The position numbers and the translations under genes are program-made. 64,000 nt of DNA from Enterobacteriaceae bacterium 89 (GTDB taxonomy: Bacteria; Pseudomonadota; Gammaproteobacteria; Enterobacterales; Enterobacteriaceae): NCBI GenBank assembly GCA_014156375.1, contig RQJH01000003.1, forward strand, positions 1,302,001 to 1,366,000, in the 5' to 3' direction. The notes under the pieces are model-generated. The model saw nothing but the letters and a program-made list of their open reading frames with translations, had not been told where the DNA came from and ran no database searches. Below are positions 23,076 through 36,446 of this stretch, piece by piece (the first letter of the stretch is position 1; every line of letters starts with the position of its first letter).

Positions 23076-24803
23076 ATGATTTCAGGCATTTTAGCATCCC
23101 CGGGTATCGCTTTCGGCAAAGCACTGCTGCTGAAAGAAGATGAAATTGTCATCGACCGGAAGAAAATTTCTGCCGATAGCGTTGACCAGGAAGTTGAACG
23201 CTTTCTGAGTGGTCGCGCTAAGGCGTCCGCGCAGCTGGAAGCGATCAAAACTAAGGCTGGCGAAACGTTCGGCGAAGAAAAAGAAGCCATCTTCGAAGGC
23301 CACATTATGTTGCTGGAAGATGAGGAGCTGGAGCAGGAAATCATAGCCCTGATTAAAGATAAGCACATGACTGCTGATGCAGCAGCCAATGAAATTATCG
23401 AAGGTCAGGCCACTGCTCTCGAAGAACTGGACGACGAATACCTGAAAGAACGTGCGGCTGACGTACGTGACATCGGCAAGCGCCTGCTGCGCAACATTCT
23501 CGGTCTGGCTATCATCGATCTGAGCGCTATCCAGGACGAAGTGGTTCTGGTTGCCAAAGACCTGACCCCATCTGAAACCGCACAGCTGAACCTGAAAAAG
23601 GTGCTGGGTTTCATCACTGATATCGGCGGTCGTACCTCCCACACCTCTATCATGGCGCGTTCTCTGGAACTGCCAGCGATCGTGGGTACCGGTAGCGTGA
23701 CCACTGAAGTGAAAAGCGGCGACTATCTGATCCTCGACGCAGTTAACAACAAAGTTTACGTTAACCCGACTAACGAAGAGATCGAAGCCCTGCGTAAGAT
23801 CCAGACTCAGGTTGCTGAAGAGAAAGCTGAACTGGCTAAACTGAAAGATCTGCCGGCTATCACCCTCGATGGTCATCAGGTTGAAGTCTGTGCCAACATC
23901 GGTACCGTTCGTGATATCGAAGGTGCAGAGCGCAATGGCGCTGAAGGTGTCGGCCTGTACCGTACAGAATTCCTGTTCATGGACCGCGACGCGCTGCCAA
24001 CTGAAGAAGAGCAGTTTGCTGCGTACAAAGCCGTTGCTGAAGCCTGTGGCTCTCAGGCGGTGATCGTGCGTACCATGGATATCGGTGGCGACAAAGAGCT
24101 GCCGTACATGAACTTCCCGAAAGAAGAGAACCCGTTCCTGGGCTGGCGTGCCGTGCGTATCGCTATGGATCGTAAAGAGATCCTGCGTGACCAGGTTCGC
24201 GCCATCCTGCGTGCCTCTGCTTTCGGTAAACTGCGCATCATGTTCCCGATGATCATCTCTGTTGAAGAAGTGCGTGCACTGCGCAAAGAGATTGAAATCT
24301 ACAAACAGGAACTGCGCGACGAAGGTAAAGCCTTTGACGAATCCATTGAGATTGGCGTGATGGTGGAAACACCAGCAGCCGCTACCATTGCTCGTCATCT
24401 GGCCAAAGAAGTAGACTTCTTTAGTATCGGAACCAATGATTTAACGCAATATACTCTGGCAGTTGACCGTGGTAATGATATGATTTCGCATCTCTACCAG
24501 CCGATGTCACCTTCTGTCCTGACGCTTATCAAGCAAGTTATTGATGCTTCTCATGCTGAAGGCAAGTGGACCGGTATGTGTGGTGAGCTTGCAGGCGACG
24601 AACGTGCTACACTTCTGTTGCTGGGTATGGGTCTGGACGAATTCTCTATGAGTGCCATTTCCATCCCGCGCATTAAGAAGATTATCCGTAACACGAACTT
24701 CGAAGATGCGAAGGTTTTAGCAGAGCAGGCTCTTGCTCAACCGACAACGGACGAGTTAATGACGCTGGTTAACAAGTTCATTGAAGAAAAAACAATCTGC
24801 TAA
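23076..24803 (+). CDS. ptsI: PTS Enzyme I (PEP-protein phosphotransferase)
   Basis: 575-aa cytoplasmic enzyme that autophosphorylates from phosphoenolpyruvate and phosphorylates HPr. The active-site His189 is in [19 protein letters not shown]. The N-terminal HPr-binding helical domain (about 20-145) and the C-terminal PEP-binding TIM barrel (about 260-575) are visible, the latter with [28 protein letters not shown] and the signature [20 protein letters not shown], plus the active-site Cys in GMCGELAGD. Second gene of the pts operon; 42 bp to crr. Confidence 0.99.
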   Translation: MISGILASPGIAFGKALLLKEDEIVIDRKKISADSVDQEVERFLSGRAKASAQLEAIKTKAGETFGEEKEAIFEGHIMLLEDEELEQEIIALIKDKHMTADAAANEIIEGQATALEELDDEYLKERAADVRDIGKRLLRNILGLAIIDLSAIQDEVVLVAKDLTPSETAQLNLKKVLGFITDIGGRTSHTSIMARSLELPAIVGTGSVTTEVKSGDYLILDAVNNKVYVNPTNEEIEALRKIQTQVAEEKAELAKLKDLPAITLDGHQVEVCANIGTVRDIEGAERNGAEGVGLYRTEFLFMDRDALPTEEEQFAAYKAVAEACGSQAVIVRTMDIGGDKELPYMNFPKEENPFLGWRAVRIAMDRKEILRDQVRAILRASAFGKLRIMFPMIISVEEVRALRKEIEIYKQELRDEGKAFDESIEIGVMVETPAAATIARHLAKEVDFFSIGTNDLTQYTLAVDRGNDMISHLYQPMSPSVLTLIKQVIDASHAEGKWTGMCGELAGDERATLLLLGMGLDEFSMSAISIPRIKKIIRNTNFEDAKVLAEQALAQPTTDELMTLVNKFIEEKTIC

Positions 24804-24845
24804 TCCAAGAGATGCGCGGCCCAATTTACTGCTTAGGAGAAGATC

Positions 24846-25355
24846 ATGGGTTTGTTCGATAAACTGAAATCTCTGGTTTCTGATGATAAGAAAGACACAG
24901 GAACTATTGAGATTATTGCTCCGCTCTCTGGCGAGATCGTCAACATCGAAGATGTGCCAGATGTTGTTTTTGCTGAGAAAATCGTAGGCGATGGCATTGC
25001 CATCAAACCAACCGGCAACAAAATGGTTGCGCCGGTTGACGGTACCATCGGTAAAATCTTTGAAACCAACCACGCGTTCTCTATCGAGTCCGACAGTGGT
25101 ATCGAGCTGTTCGTTCACTTCGGTATCGACACCGTTGAACTGAAAGGCGAAGGTTTCAAGCGTATCGCGGAAGAAGGCCAGCGTGTAAAAGTTGGCGACA
25201 CAGTTATCGAGTTCAATCTGGCGCTGCTGGAAGAGAAAGCCAAGTCTACCCTGACTCCGGTTGTTATCTCCAACATGGACGAGATCAAAGAGCTGATCAA
25301 ACTGTCCGGCAGCGTGACCGTGGGTGAAACCCCGGTTATCCGCATCAAGAAGTAA
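24846..25355 (+). CDS. crr: PTS glucose-specific EIIA component (Crr)
   Basis: 169-aa soluble EIIA-Glc. It transfers phosphate from HPr to EIIB-Glc, and its phosphorylation state controls adenylate cyclase, glycerol kinase and many permeases (inducer exclusion). Seen: TNHAFSIES (His75) and [20 protein letters not shown] (active His90-91 region). Nearly identical to E. coli Crr. Last gene of ptsH-ptsI-crr, followed by a strong terminator. Confidence 0.99.
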   Translation: MGLFDKLKSLVSDDKKDTGTIEIIAPLSGEIVNIEDVPDVVFAEKIVGDGIAIKPTGNKMVAPVDGTIGKIFETNHAFSIESDSGIELFVHFGIDTVELKGEGFKRIAEEGQRVKVGDTVIEFNLALLEEKAKSTLTPVVISNMDEIKELIKLSGSVTVGETPVIRIKK

Positions 25356-25374
25356 TTCTTGCCGCAGTTGTGAA

Positions 25375-25399
25375 AATGGCGCCGAAAGGCGCCATTTTT
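25375..25399 (+). terminator. Terminator of the pts operon
   Basis: AATGGCGCC / GGCGCCATT stem with a GAAA-type tetraloop and a T run, 19 bp after the crr stop. Confidence 0.92.
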
Positions 25400-25420
25400 G
25401 TATCCGATAACGCTGCAATT

Positions 25421-25450
25421 CTGTAGACCTGATAAGCGAATCGCATCAGG
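25421..25450. repeat. REP-like element between crr and pdxK
   Basis: GTAGACCTGATAAGCGAATCGCATCAGG, a REP-type half palindrome, located between the convergent crr and pdxK 3' ends. Confidence 0.6.
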
Positions 25451-25459
25451 TAAAAGCCC

Positions 25460-26296
25460 TCAGCGCGGCGGTAAAATCAGCTCGTCGTAGCCCTTTTCAA
25501 GGGTATATCCCATCACTTCAACCACCCGGCTTCCGGCAGCTTCGACAGACTGCGCCAGGGTCTTACCCTGAACCACAGAACTTATCAGCTCAGAACAGAA
25601 CAGGTCGCCCGTCCCTTTCAAATCCGTCGCCACGCGCGGCCAGCCGCTGATGTTCACGCTGTCAGCCGTGACCAACACCACGTGGATATCGTTGTCGTCG
25701 GCAACCGGCGCGCTGGTGATAGCCACCCATTGCAAGGTGTCAGACAGCAGGCCTTTCGCCGCTTCAATCGCCTGTTCCAGCGTATCGCACGGTTTACCGC
25801 TCAACACGCCCAGCTCAAATACGTTCGGCGTAATGCCCTGCGCCAGCGGCAGCAGGTGTTCGCAGTAGGCTGCGGGGATTTCTGGTTTCACGTACACACC
25901 GCTGTCGGTATCACCGATCACCGGATCGACCAGAATCATCATCTGCGGATGTTTCTCACGCATCGCCTTCAGCCACTTCGCGAGGATCGCAATCTGGCTG
26001 GCGCTGCCCATGTAACCCGTGGTGACTGCTTTCAGCTCACGCAGTGCGTCACGCTCTTCAAGAGCCTGTAAATAACCGCTAAACCACTCATCCGGGATCA
26101 CCCCACCGTAAAATGTGTCGTAATGCGGCGTGTTACTGAACAGCACGGTTGGCACCGCCAACACGTTAAGGTGATGCTGTTTGATATTCGGCACCGCCAC
26201 GCTATTGCCTACGCTGCCGTAAACCACCTGTGACTGAACGGCCACGATGTCGGCCTGCTGCGCCCGGGTTTTATCCCGAAATAAAATCATGTCCAT
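25460..26296 (-). CDS. pdxK: Pyridoxine/pyridoxal/pyridoxamine kinase
   Basis: Ribokinase-family vitamin B6 kinase (278 aa; E. coli PdxK 283) that phosphorylates pyridoxal, pyridoxine, pyridoxamine and HMP. Seen: [20 protein letters not shown] (substrate-binding N-terminus), [15 protein letters not shown] (near 130) and the anion-hole/base motif [14 protein letters not shown] (catalytic Asp near 230). Its start is 5 bp after the cysM stop, so it should be co-transcribed with cysM; the E. coli genes yfeK and yfeS, which separate them, are absent. A PLP-forming kinase behind a PLP enzyme makes metabolic sense. Confidence 0.95.
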   Translation of the reverse strand: MDMILFRDKTRAQQADIVAVQSQVVYGSVGNSVAVPNIKQHHLNVLAVPTVLFSNTPHYDTFYGGVIPDEWFSGYLQALEERDALRELKAVTTGYMGSASQIAILAKWLKAMREKHPQMMILVDPVIGDTDSGVYVKPEIPAAYCEHLLPLAQGITPNVFELGVLSGKPCDTLEQAIEAAKGLLSDTLQWVAITSAPVADDNDIHVVLVTADSVNISGWPRVATDLKGTGDLFCSELISSVVQGKTLAQSVEAAGSRVVEVMGYTLEKGYDELILPPR

Positions 26297-26301
26297 GGCT
26301 G

Positions 26302-27213
26302 TTAAATCCCCGCCCCCTGACTGTAACTCTCTTCACCAAATACGCCGGTCGACAGATAACGATCGCCGCGATCGCAGATAATCGCTACCACAACAGCGCC
26401 CGGATTGGCCTGTGCCACGCGCAAAGCGCCAGCGACAGCGCCGCCGGAGCTCACGCCGCAGAAAATGCCTTCCCGCACCGCCAGCTCACGCATGGTATTT
26501 TCCGCTTCACGCTGATGAATATCCATGACCTCATCGACCAAAGAGGCATTAAAGATCCCCGGCATATATTCCGCAGGCCAGCGACGGATCCCGGGAATAC
26601 TGCTGCCCTCCTCCGGCTGCAGGCCGACAATGGTCACCGGCTTAGCCTGCTCACGCAGAAAACGGGACACGCCAGTAATCGTTCCGGTGGTTCCCATGCT
26701 GGAGACAAAATGGGTGATCCGCGCCTGCGTCTGCTGCCAGATTTCCGGCCCGGTGGTGGTGTAGTGGGCATAAGGGTTGTCTGGATTATTAAACTGATCG
26801 AGCAGCTTTCCTTCACCGCGCTGCGCCATCGCTAACGCTAAATCACGCGCCCCTTCCATCCCCTGCTCTTTGCTGACCAGAATCAACTCCGCTCCGTAGG
26901 CACGCATTGCCGCACGGCGCTCCTGGCTCATGTTGTCCGGCATCAGCAGCTTCATGCGATAGCCTTTCAGAGCGGCAATCATCGCCAGCGCGATCCCGGT
27001 ATTGCCACTGGTGGCCTCAATCAGCACATCGCCAGGTTTAATTTCACCGCGAAGTTCTGCCTGCACGATCATCGACAGCGCCGCACGGTCTTTCACCGAC
27101 CCTGCCGGGTTGTTCCCTTCGAGCTTGACCCAAATTTCACTGCCGTTGCCAGGCGTCATGCGTTGTAATTTGACTAACGGCGTGTTGCCGATGGTTTGTT
27201 CTAATGTATTCAC
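26302..27213 (-). CDS. cysM: Cysteine synthase B (O-acetylserine sulfhydrylase B)
   Basis: PLP-dependent cysteine synthase B (303 aa). It uses sulfide or, characteristically, thiosulfate to give cysteine or S-sulfocysteine from O-acetylserine. Seen: [14 protein letters not shown] with the PLP Lys near 41, [13 protein letters not shown], and the phosphate-binding [12 protein letters not shown]. It is downstream of the sulfate/thiosulfate ABC genes cysPTWA and separated from cysA by a hairpin terminator, so its expression may be partial readthrough. pdxK follows after 5 bp. Confidence 0.97.
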   Translation of the reverse strand: MNTLEQTIGNTPLVKLQRMTPGNGSEIWVKLEGNNPAGSVKDRAALSMIVQAELRGEIKPGDVLIEATSGNTGIALAMIAALKGYRMKLLMPDNMSQERRAAMRAYGAELILVSKEQGMEGARDLALAMAQRGEGKLLDQFNNPDNPYAHYTTTGPEIWQQTQARITHFVSSMGTTGTITGVSRFLREQAKPVTIVGLQPEEGSSIPGIRRWPAEYMPGIFNASLVDEVMDIHQREAENTMRELAVREGIFCGVSSGGAVAGALRVAQANPGAVVVAIICDRGDRYLSTGVFGEESYSQGAGI

Positions 27214-27225
27214 GAACTGTACCCA

Positions 27226-27260
27226 ATAAAAAGCCCGGTGGCGTTATGCGTACCGGGCCT
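27226..27260 (-). terminator. Terminator/attenuator between cysA and cysM
   Basis: On the minus strand, GCCCGGT pairs with ACCGGGC around a 12-nt loop, followed by a T run (27228-27232). It lies 13 bp before the cysM start, so it may reduce readthrough from cysPTWA into cysM-pdxK. Confidence 0.75.
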
Positions 27261-27326
27261 GAAAAATGATGTTGCGGACCGGGTAAGCTAAGCATCCCCC
27301 GGCAAAGACCACGTCAGATTAACCTA

Positions 27327-28418
27327 TCAGGCAGACTCTGCCAGAGCAAGCTCCTCGCGGTTTTCAATTCGCTCACTGCCGTTGTACAGCCGCGCATGCT
27401 GAAGCCCGACAAACAGGCGCTCTCCGCGCTGCGGGACATCATCGCGCATCACTACCGTCAGCGGTTCGCTGTACCAGCCAAGCGGCTGCACCACCAGCTG
27501 GGTGTAATGACCTTTCGGGCTGGCTTCCAGCACCTGCACCGGCAGAGGAGAATCGAGACTGGTTCGACGGCTGACGTCCACTTCCCATGGACGCAGGAAC
27601 AGATCCACCGGCCCCTGATGCGCTGGCGTGTAACCCAGCGGCCAACGGTGCGCTCCCACATGGAACTGACCGCCGCGAACAATGCCCTGTAACCGATTCA
27701 CTTCGCCCATAAATTCCAGCACGAAGCGCGTTGCGGGCTCACGCCACACCTGTTCTGGCGCATCCACCTGCTCGATATTCCCCTGGCTCATCACCACCAC
27801 GCGGTCGGCCACTTCCATCGCTTCTTCCTGGTCGTGGGTAACGAACACGCTGGTGAACTTCAGTTCTTCATGCAGCTGACGCAGCCAGCGGCGCAGCTCT
27901 TTACGCACCTGGGCATCCAGCGCACCAAACGGCTCATCCAGCAGCAGGATTTGCGGCTCAACCGCCAGCGCACGGGCCAGCGCCACGCGCTGTTTCTGCC
28001 CACCAGAGAGCTGCGCCGGATAGCGATCGGCCAGATGCGCCAGCTGCACCATTTCCAGCAGCTTGGTGACTTTGGCTTTGATTGCAGCAGCGTTCGGGCG
28101 CTCCCGACGCGGAAGCACTGTCAGGCCGAAAGCAATGTTATCGAACACGGTCATGTGGCGGAATAGCGCGTAATGCTGGAACACGAATCCGACTTTACGG
28201 TCACGCGCGTGCAGACGGCTGACGTCGGTGCCGTGAAAGCGAATCAGCCCGCTGGTCTGATGCTCCAGCCCGGCAATAATGCGCAGCAGCGTAGTTTTGC
28301 CCGAGCCTGACGGCCCCAGCAGCGCCACCATCTGGCCGGAGGGAATATCCAGCGAGATATTATTCAGCACCTGAGTGCGGCCAAAAGACTTCTTAATGCT
28401 GGCGATTTCAATGCTCAT
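27327..28418 (-). CDS. cysA: Sulfate/thiosulfate ABC importer ATPase CysA
   Basis: ATP-binding subunit (363 aa) of the CysPTWA/Sbp importer at the inner face of the cytoplasmic membrane. Walker [13 protein letters not shown] (near 35-43), Q-loop [15 protein letters not shown] signature [16 protein letters not shown] (near 132), Walker [14 protein letters not shown]-loop [15 protein letters not shown], then a TOBE-type regulatory domain after about 240 ([13 protein letters not shown]). The start overlaps the cysW end by 11 bp, showing tight coupling. Fourth gene of the operon. Confidence 0.97.
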   Translation of the reverse strand: MSIEIASIKKSFGRTQVLNNISLDIPSGQMVALLGPSGSGKTTLLRIIAGLEHQTSGLIRFHGTDVSRLHARDRKVGFVFQHYALFRHMTVFDNIAFGLTVLPRRERPNAAAIKAKVTKLLEMVQLAHLADRYPAQLSGGQKQRVALARALAVEPQILLLDEPFGALDAQVRKELRRWLRQLHEELKFTSVFVTHDQEEAMEVADRVVVMSQGNIEQVDAPEQVWREPATRFVLEFMGEVNRLQGIVRGGQFHVGAHRWPLGYTPAHQGPVDLFLRPWEVDVSRRTSLDSPLPVQVLEASPKGHYTQLVVQPLGWYSEPLTVVMRDDVPQRGERLFVGLQHARLYNGSERIENREELALAESA

Positions 28419-29283
28419 GATGCTTCTCCTGTTGCGCGCGTTTTTCCTGATTTTCCAGGCGCCACTGCAACATACTCTTCAAAAACAGGGTCAGGATGGC
28501 CAGTAACGTCAGCAGGGCGGCGGCGGTAAAGGATCCAACCGTGTTGTAGTCCTGCTCGAGTAATTCAATCTGTAGCGGCAGTGACAGCGTTTCACCGCGA
28601 ATGGAGCCGGAAACCACCGACACCGCGCCAAACTCGCCAATTGCACGGGCGTTGGTCAGCACCACGCCGTACAGCAGCGCCCAGCGGATATTGGGCAGCG
28701 TCACGCGGCGGAACATCTGCCAGCCGGAGGCGCCCAGTAAAATCGCCGCTTCGTCTTCATGGCTGCCCTGGCTCAGCATCACCGGCACCAGCTCGCGCAC
28801 CACGAAAGGACAGGTGACGAAAATGGTCGCCAGCACCATGCCCGGCCAGGCGAACATAATTTGCAGGTTATGCTCATCGAGCCAGCCGCCAAGCGGACCG
28901 TTAGAGCCGTAAAACAGCAGATAAACCAGCCCCGCCACCACCGGCGAAACCGCAAAAGGAATATCCAGCAGCGTCAGCAGCAGCTGGCGGCCGGGGAAGT
29001 TAAAGCGCGTCACCAGCCAGGCCAGCAGCGTGCCGAACACCAGGTTCACCGGCACGGTGATCAGTGCAATCATCAGCGTCAGCCAGATGGCGTGCAGCAT
29101 GTCCGGGTCGGCCAGGTTTTGCAGCACCGGCATCAGCCCTTTGCTGAACGCCTGCACGAAGATATAAATCATCGGCACCAGCAGAATAAAGGCCGAAACC
29201 AGCATCCCGCAGCCAATCAGAAACCATTTACCCCAGTTGATGCGGGGTGCGTCATAGCGTTTCAATTGCGTCACTTCCGCCAT
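28408..29283 (-). CDS. cysW: Sulfate/thiosulfate ABC importer permease CysW
   Basis: Inner-membrane permease (291 aa) forming a heterodimer with CysT. Six membrane helices; the EAA loop contacting CysA is visible as [20 protein letters not shown] (near 170-190). A charged, Lys/Gln/His-rich cytoplasmic tail ends the protein. The start codon overlaps the cysT stop by one base (TGATG). Confidence 0.96.
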   Translation of the reverse strand: MAEVTQLKRYDAPRINWGKWFLIGCGMLVSAFILLVPMIYIFVQAFSKGLMPVLQNLADPDMLHAIWLTLMIALITVPVNLVFGTLLAWLVTRFNFPGRQLLLTLLDIPFAVSPVVAGLVYLLFYGSNGPLGGWLDEHNLQIMFAWPGMVLATIFVTCPFVVRELVPVMLSQGSHEDEAAILLGASGWQMFRRVTLPNIRWALLYGVVLTNARAIGEFGAVSVVSGSIRGETLSLPLQIELLEQDYNTVGSFTAAALLTLLAILTLFLKSMLQWRLENQEKRAQQEKHHEH

Positions 29284-30116
29284 CAGTGCCCCACTACGCG
29301 TCGACCAAAGCGACTCTGCAAGGAGTTAATCGAAAACAGCAGCAGCAGCGAAGCCGCGAGGATCACCGAGGCAATCGCGCTCGCCGCCGGGTAGTCAAAC
29401 TCCTGCAGTCGAACAAAAATCATCAGCGAGGTGACTTCCGTTTTCCAGGCGATGTTGCCAGCGATAAAAATCACCGCGCCAAACTCACCGAGGCTGCGGG
29501 TAAAAGAGAGCGCCACGCCCGCCAGCAGCGCCGGAGAGAGCTCCGGCAGCACCACTTTGCAGAAGCTCTGAATGCGGGTAGCGCCCAGCGTTTCAGCCGC
29601 TTCTTCATATTCCGGCCCTAACTCTTCGAGAACGGGCTGAACGGTACGCACCACAAACGGAATGCTGGTAAACGCCATCGCCACCGCAATCCCCAGCCAG
29701 GTGTAGGTCACTTTGATATCGAACTTCGCCAGCCATTCGCCGTAAAAGCCGTTGACGGAAAACAGCGAAGCCAGCGTTAAGCCCGCCACCGCCGTCGGCA
29801 GAGCGAACGGCAGGTCCATCAGCGCATCTAACAGCGTGCGGCCGGGAAAGCGATAGCGCGTCAGGATCCACGCCATCAGCAGGCCAAACACGCCGTTGAA
29901 GATAGAGGCCACAAACGCCGACAGCAGCGTGACCTTATAGGCCGCCACCACCTGCGGGTTGGTGATCACCTCCCAGTACTGCGCCCAGCTCATCTGAGCC
30001 AGCTGCATCACCAGCGCGCTCAGCGGCAGCAGCAGGATCAGGCAAACAAACAGCAGGCTGGTGCCGAGGCTTAAGGTGAAGCCCGGCAGCACGCGCCGCG
30101 AAGAAACAGCAAACAT
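29283..30116 (-). CDS. cysT: Sulfate/thiosulfate ABC importer permease CysT (CysU)
   Basis: Inner-membrane permease (277 aa) partnering with CysW. Six membrane helices; EAA loop EYEEAAETLGATRIQSFCKV (near 170-190). The N-terminus RRVLPGFTLSLGTSLLFVCL is typical. The ATG overlaps the cysP stop by one base (TAATG), showing translational coupling in cysPTWA. Confidence 0.96.
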   Translation of the reverse strand: MFAVSSRRVLPGFTLSLGTSLLFVCLILLLPLSALVMQLAQMSWAQYWEVITNPQVVAAYKVTLLSAFVASIFNGVFGLLMAWILTRYRFPGRTLLDALMDLPFALPTAVAGLTLASLFSVNGFYGEWLAKFDIKVTYTWLGIAVAMAFTSIPFVVRTVQPVLEELGPEYEEAAETLGATRIQSFCKVVLPELSPALLAGVALSFTRSLGEFGAVIFIAGNIAWKTEVTSLMIFVRLQEFDYPAASAIASVILAASLLLLFSINSLQSRFGRRVVGH

Positions 30117-31132
30117 TACTTATGCCCCGCCGCTAACAGCTTATCCAGCTCGCCGCCGCTGGCGAAATGGGTCTTCATCACTTCCGGCCAGGAGCCAAAC
30201 TGATCTTCCACGCGGAACAGATCGGTCTGCGGGAATTTGTCCTTCAGCTTGTCCATCAGCTGCGGGTTGTTCACGCGGTAGTAATAGTCGGTGATGATGG
30301 TCTGCGCCTGCGGGCTGTAGAGCCAGTTCAGGTAAGCCTTCGCCGCTTTTTCCGTGCCGTTGGCTTTGACGTTTTTATCGACCCACGCCACCGGGAATTC
30401 GGCGAGGATATTGGTCTTCGGAACGATGACCTCAAAGCCCTGATCTTCATACTGCTTGCGAATATTGTTCACTTCGGATTCGAAGGTGATCAGCACATCG
30501 CCAAGCCCACGCTCAACAAAGGTGGTCGTCGCGCCGCGTCCGCCGGTATCGAACACTTCGACGTTCTTCAGGAATTGGGTCATGAACTGCTCGGTTTTGG
30601 CCTGATCGTTGCCGTCAGCTTTCGCCGCCGCGCCCCACGCCGCCAGGTAGGTATAGCGAGCGTTACCGGAAGTTTTCGGATTCGGGAAAATCAGCTTCAC
30701 GTCGCTACGCACCAGATCGTTCCAGTCGTGGATCTGCTTCGGGTTGCCCTTACGCACCAGGAACGCCATGGTGGAATAGAACGGTGAGCTGTTATTCGGC
30801 AGACGGCTCTGCCAGTCCGCCGGGATCAGGTTGCCTTTGTCATGCAGAATTTGCACGTCGGTCACCTGGTTGTAGGTCACCACGTCCGCCTTCAGGCCCT
30901 GCAAAATCGCCAGCGCCTGCTTGGAGGAACCGGCATGAGACTGCTTGATGGTCAGCTTGTCGCCGCCGTTATCCTGCGCCCACTGCTGCTGGAAAGGCGG
31001 ATTGAGGGCCGCGAACAGCTCACGGGAAACATCGTAGGAACTGTTCAGCAGTTCGGTGGCCTGCGCCTGCGCCGCCAGCAGCAAAACAGCCAGTGCCAGC
31101 GTTCCTTTTTTCTGCGAGTTAACCGCCATCAC
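30116..31132 (-). CDS. cysP: Thiosulfate/sulfate-binding periplasmic protein CysP
   Basis: Periplasmic solute-binding protein (338 aa) delivering thiosulfate or sulfate to CysTWA. Signal peptide: residues 1-26 ([18 protein letters not shown], cleavage after AQA-type site). Mature features: [14 protein letters not shown] at the N-terminus, [17 protein letters not shown] (anion-contacting HAGSSKQ motif), and [19 protein letters not shown]. Two adjacent ATGs (31132 and 31129) cannot be separated. First gene of cysPTWA; CysB control is expected from family knowledge. In E. coli ucpA precedes it, but here nudI does, divergently. Confidence 0.96.
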   Translation of the reverse strand: MMAVNSQKKGTLALAVLLLAAQAQATELLNSSYDVSRELFAALNPPFQQQWAQDNGGDKLTIKQSHAGSSKQALAILQGLKADVVTYNQVTDVQILHDKGNLIPADWQSRLPNNSSPFYSTMAFLVRKGNPKQIHDWNDLVRSDVKLIFPNPKTSGNARYTYLAAWGAAAKADGNDQAKTEQFMTQFLKNVEVFDTGGRGATTTFVERGLGDVLITFESEVNNIRKQYEDQGFEVIVPKTNILAEFPVAWVDKNVKANGTEKAAKAYLNWLYSPQAQTIITDYYYRVNNPQLMDKLKDKFPQTDLFRVEDQFGSWPEVMKTHFASGGELDKLLAAGHK

Positions 31133-31296
31133 GTACCCTTATCTAAATGAGGACTATCTTATGGTCATCATATTTATAACGAGGATGAAAGCAGTAACGG
31201 TTTTATATACCGTTTGGTGATTTGGAAGTTGAAAAGGGAATAAGGCTCAGGGAAGATGGCTTTCCTGACGAACACCCCACCTCAGAGGAATTTGTT

Positions 31297-31722
31297 ATGC
31301 GCCAAAGGACTATCGTCTGCCCAATCATTCAGAACAACGGTGACTATCTGCTGTGCAAGATGGCCGACAACCGGGGCGTGTTTCCCGGCCAGTGGGCGAT
31401 TTCCGGCGGCGGAATGGAGCCGGGTGAAACCATGGAGCAGGCGCTGCTGCGCGAAATTGGCGAAGAGCTGGGCGAAAAGCTTGAGATAACGAAAATCACC
31501 CCGTGGCATTTCCGCGACGACACCCGCATCAAAACCTACGCCGACGGCAGCAAAGAAGAGATATACATGATCTACCTGATGTTTGACTGCATCAGCGCCA
31601 ACCGTGACGTGACGTTCAACGAAGAGTTTCAGGAAGTGGCGTGGGTGAGCCCGGAGGAGCTGAAGGATTACGATTTGAACGTGGCAACTCGCCAGACGTT
31701 TATCGATAAAGGGTTGTTATAG
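31297..31722 (+). CDS. nudI: Nucleoside triphosphatase NudI
   Basis: Nudix hydrolase (141 aa) like E. coli NudI (YfaO), which hydrolyses dUTP, dTTP, dCTP and other pyrimidine nucleotides to the monophosphate. The Nudix box is complete: [20 protein letters not shown] (G-x5-E-x7-REUxEExGU) near residues 38-60. The start is the ATG at 31297, behind AGAGGAA; an upstream in-frame extension of 25 residues has no family support. In E. coli nudI is near the arn operon, so its place between cysP and yfeX is a lineage difference. Confidence 0.9.
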   Translation: MRQRTIVCPIIQNNGDYLLCKMADNRGVFPGQWAISGGGMEPGETMEQALLREIGEELGEKLEITKITPWHFRDDTRIKTYADGSKEEIYMIYLMFDCISANRDVTFNEEFQEVAWVSPEELKDYDLNVATRQTFIDKGLL

Positions 31723-31730
31723 GAATTGTT

Positions 31731-31815
31731 GCCCGGTGGCGGATTGCCCGGCGGCACTTCGTTTGCACGGGCCTACGGTTCACGTAGGTCCGGCAAGCGC
31801 CAGCGCCTCCGGGCA
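31731..31815. repeat. BIME (paired REP elements)
   Basis: Two inverted REP units (GCCCGGTGGCGG..., GGGCCTACGGTTCACGTAGG centre, ...GCGCCTCCGGGC) form an extragenic mosaic element between the convergent nudI and yfeX ends. Confidence 0.8.
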
Positions 31816-31823
31816 TTTGGAGC

Positions 31824-32732
<909 letters not shown>

Positions 32733-32832
32733 TTAAAAACTAAAAAAGATGCCACGGCGTCGTGGCATTGATGGCGCATATTGTACTCGTTTTTCATCCC
32801 TGCGGCTTGTTCAGGAACAAAACAGAGGCGAA

Positions 32833-33408
32833 TTAACGGCGCCAGATAATCTTGCTGACCGTCCAGTTTTTCAGGCTGTCATCCGGCGGCATCAGATCCT
32901 GTGGACCGCTCCAGTGGCCGGTGAACAGGTAGCTGACATGCGTGCTGTCTTTAGCCTTACACTCGACGCCCTGACTGTCATCGCCGGAGCCTTTCTGGCA
33001 GTTATCGAACGCTTTGGTGTACAGATCGCTAAACGGCGTGCCGATTTTTGCCCCGCTGGCAGCAGGAATATCTTTGTCCATCACGTCAATGCGGCTCACC
33101 GTTCCGGAGTCGCCGTTTATCACCAGCGCCACGTTGTCGTCTTTCAGCGCTTCAAAGTATTTTACGATGTTGCCTTTATCGGTTTTCATGCCGCTACGCA
33201 GATGGTAGCTGCCGCCGAGCGCATCGCTGATAGCCGCTTCATCCAGCGGCGTGCTGGCGGTCAGTTTGCCCACGCCCTGCTCAGAAACTTCTATTGAAGA
33301 CCCAAACCAGTTCCACGGATAAGCCGCCGACCAGTTCACGGCGCTGAGCGTGGAACAGCCGGTCAGAGCCAGAGGCAGTGCGCAAAGCACCAGACGCATT
33401 GATTTCAT
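32833..33408 (-). CDS. yfeY: RpoE-regulated lipoprotein YfeY
   Basis: 191-aa lipoprotein of the DUF1131 family. Signal peptide II MRLVLCALPLALTGC (lipobox LTGC, acylated Cys near residue 18), then a globular domain with TVSRIDVMDKDIPAASGAKI and a conserved Cys pair (DNCQKG...VECKAK). In E. coli yfeY belongs to the sigma-E envelope-stress regulon. Predicted outer-membrane attachment; function unknown. Confidence 0.92.
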   Translation of the reverse strand: MKSMRLVLCALPLALTGCSTLSAVNWSAAYPWNWFGSSIEVSEQGVGKLTASTPLDEAAISDALGGSYHLRSGMKTDKGNIVKYFEALKDDNVALVINGDSGTVSRIDVMDKDIPAASGAKIGTPFSDLYTKAFDNCQKGSGDDSQGVECKAKDSTHVSYLFTGHWSGPQDLMPPDDSLKNWTVSKIIWRR

Positions 33409-33470
33409 TGCAGGATCCTTTGTATGTCAAAACAACGCCTGTTGGAGTCCCGTTTGGCAAAAAAGTGCCA

Positions 33471-33926
33471 TTAATCCTCGTGCGGGAGAAAACAGGCGCG
33501 TAAACGGGGGTTGCTCAGCAGCCAGAAGAGAGCCACGGCATCCAGCACCACCAGGGTTAAACCGACGCCGGTCAGGGGTTCCCCTTGCAGCCACAGCACA
33601 GGTTGCCAGAAAAGCAGGATGAGTTGAGCCAGCACCAGCAGCCAGCGCATCAGCCGCCATAAACGGGGTAAATGATCCCTGCGTCCGCTGATCGCAAAAG
33701 CCAGCACCGCAGGCACACCCGGCAGCAGGCCGAGCCAGAAATTATCATGGTCGGGATAAAACAGCGTCAGCAGCGTATCGCCCTGTTGACGCGAAGCGGC
33801 CGCCATCACAAACAGCACCCATGTTCGGGCCTGTAACAGCAAAACACACCAAAACAAAACCGGAAGTTTCAGTCGCCCATGCGAATCATAAGCCGTGGGC
33901 GAAAAATCAATATTCTTCATCTTCAA
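33471..33926 (-). CDS. yfeZ: DUF2919 inner-membrane protein YfeZ
   Basis: 151-aa membrane protein of the DUF2919 family with about four hydrophobic segments ([69 protein letters not shown]). Function unknown. Its start lies 20 bp inside the 3' end of ypeA, showing coupling; same pair in E. coli. Confidence 0.88.
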   Translation of the reverse strand: MKMKNIDFSPTAYDSHGRLKLPVLFWCVLLLQARTWVLFVMAAASRQQGDTLLTLFYPDHDNFWLGLLPGVPAVLAFAISGRRDHLPRLWRLMRWLLVLAQLILLFWQPVLWLQGEPLTGVGLTLVVLDAVALFWLLSNPRLRACFLPHED

Positions 33927-34332
33927 TCAAACGTTTACCCAGCACCGCCACGTCAGCGTGCTCGTAGCCCAGGCGCTCGTACATGCCCTGAACCATATCG
34001 TTATCTTCCCGCACCATGATCTGGATTTTGGGGCAGCCCCGGGCAATCAGTTTCTTTTCGAGGCGATTGAGCAACGCATTAGCAATGCCGCGCCCGCGAT
34101 AATCCGGATGCACGCCCAGATAATAAGCCGAGCCGCGATGACCGTCGTAGCCGCCCATCACCGAGCCGACCACCTGGCCGTTGACTTCCGCCACCAGGAA
34201 CAGGCTGACGTCATGGTTCAGCTTGCGCTCAATGTCCATTTCCGGGTCGTTCCATGGACGCAGCAGGTCACAGCGCTCCCAGAGCGTGATAACTTCTTCG
34301 AAATCCGACTGACGGAAAACGCGTATCTCCAT
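33907..34332 (-). CDS. ypeA: GNAT-family acetyltransferase YpeA
   Basis: 141-aa GCN5-related N-acetyltransferase. The acetyl-CoA pyrophosphate loop is visible in [20 protein letters not shown] (RGRGIA, near 82-95). Substrate unknown. The start [14 protein letters not shown] at 34332 gives the normal family length; an in-frame upstream extension of 45 residues has no family support. Divergent from amiA; translationally overlaps yfeZ downstream. Confidence 0.93.
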   Translation of the reverse strand: MEIRVFRQSDFEEVITLWERCDLLRPWNDPEMDIERKLNHDVSLFLVAEVNGQVVGSVMGGYDGHRGSAYYLGVHPDYRGRGIANALLNRLEKKLIARGCPKIQIMVREDNDMVQGMYERLGYEHADVAVLGKRLIEDEEY

Positions 34333-34549
34333 GGTATTGCCCAACTTTTCAGGTTTAAAAACAGTGATTATGGCGTGAACGTCTGAATTATCCAATATCT
34401 GACGAACTACGGCTAAAAAAATGGCATAATAAGGCATTGTCACGTATTGAAATGAAAAGTAAAACAATTCTCATCCCGAATTGTCGTAACGGAAAACGCG
34501 ATACGATATAACACATGGACCACACTCTCTTTTTGACTACTCGGGCCGC

Positions 34550-36318
<1,769 letters not shown>

Positions 36319-36400
36319 CTCTTACCATATCCATTTGAATTATTACGAGAATTCCGAATTTAAGGTAAGACTGATTAAAATCAACACGCTTATCTGGCTG

Positions 36401-36432
36401 TGAGATAGATTGCCTCCCGGTAATCTGTCTCA
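36401..36432 (+). promoter_or_regulatory. Hairpin in the leader of the Exc2-like lipoprotein gene
   Basis: TGAGATAGATTGCC pairs with GGTAATCTGTCTCA over 14 positions as RNA (two G-U pairs) around a TCCC loop, ending 14 bases before the start codon. No T run follows, so it is not a normal terminator. It could shape translation or mRNA stability, or be an imperfect palindromic protein site. Confidence 0.5.
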
Positions 36433-36446
36433 TAACTGGATAACAC

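Noticed and set aside
23091-24398. 435-codon frame antisense to ptsI
   Set aside because: Shadow of a highly expressed gene with strong codon bias; no start signal or family.
31222-31296. 25-residue N-terminal extension of nudI
   Set aside because: Not conserved in NudI and without a better ribosome-binding site than the internal ATG.
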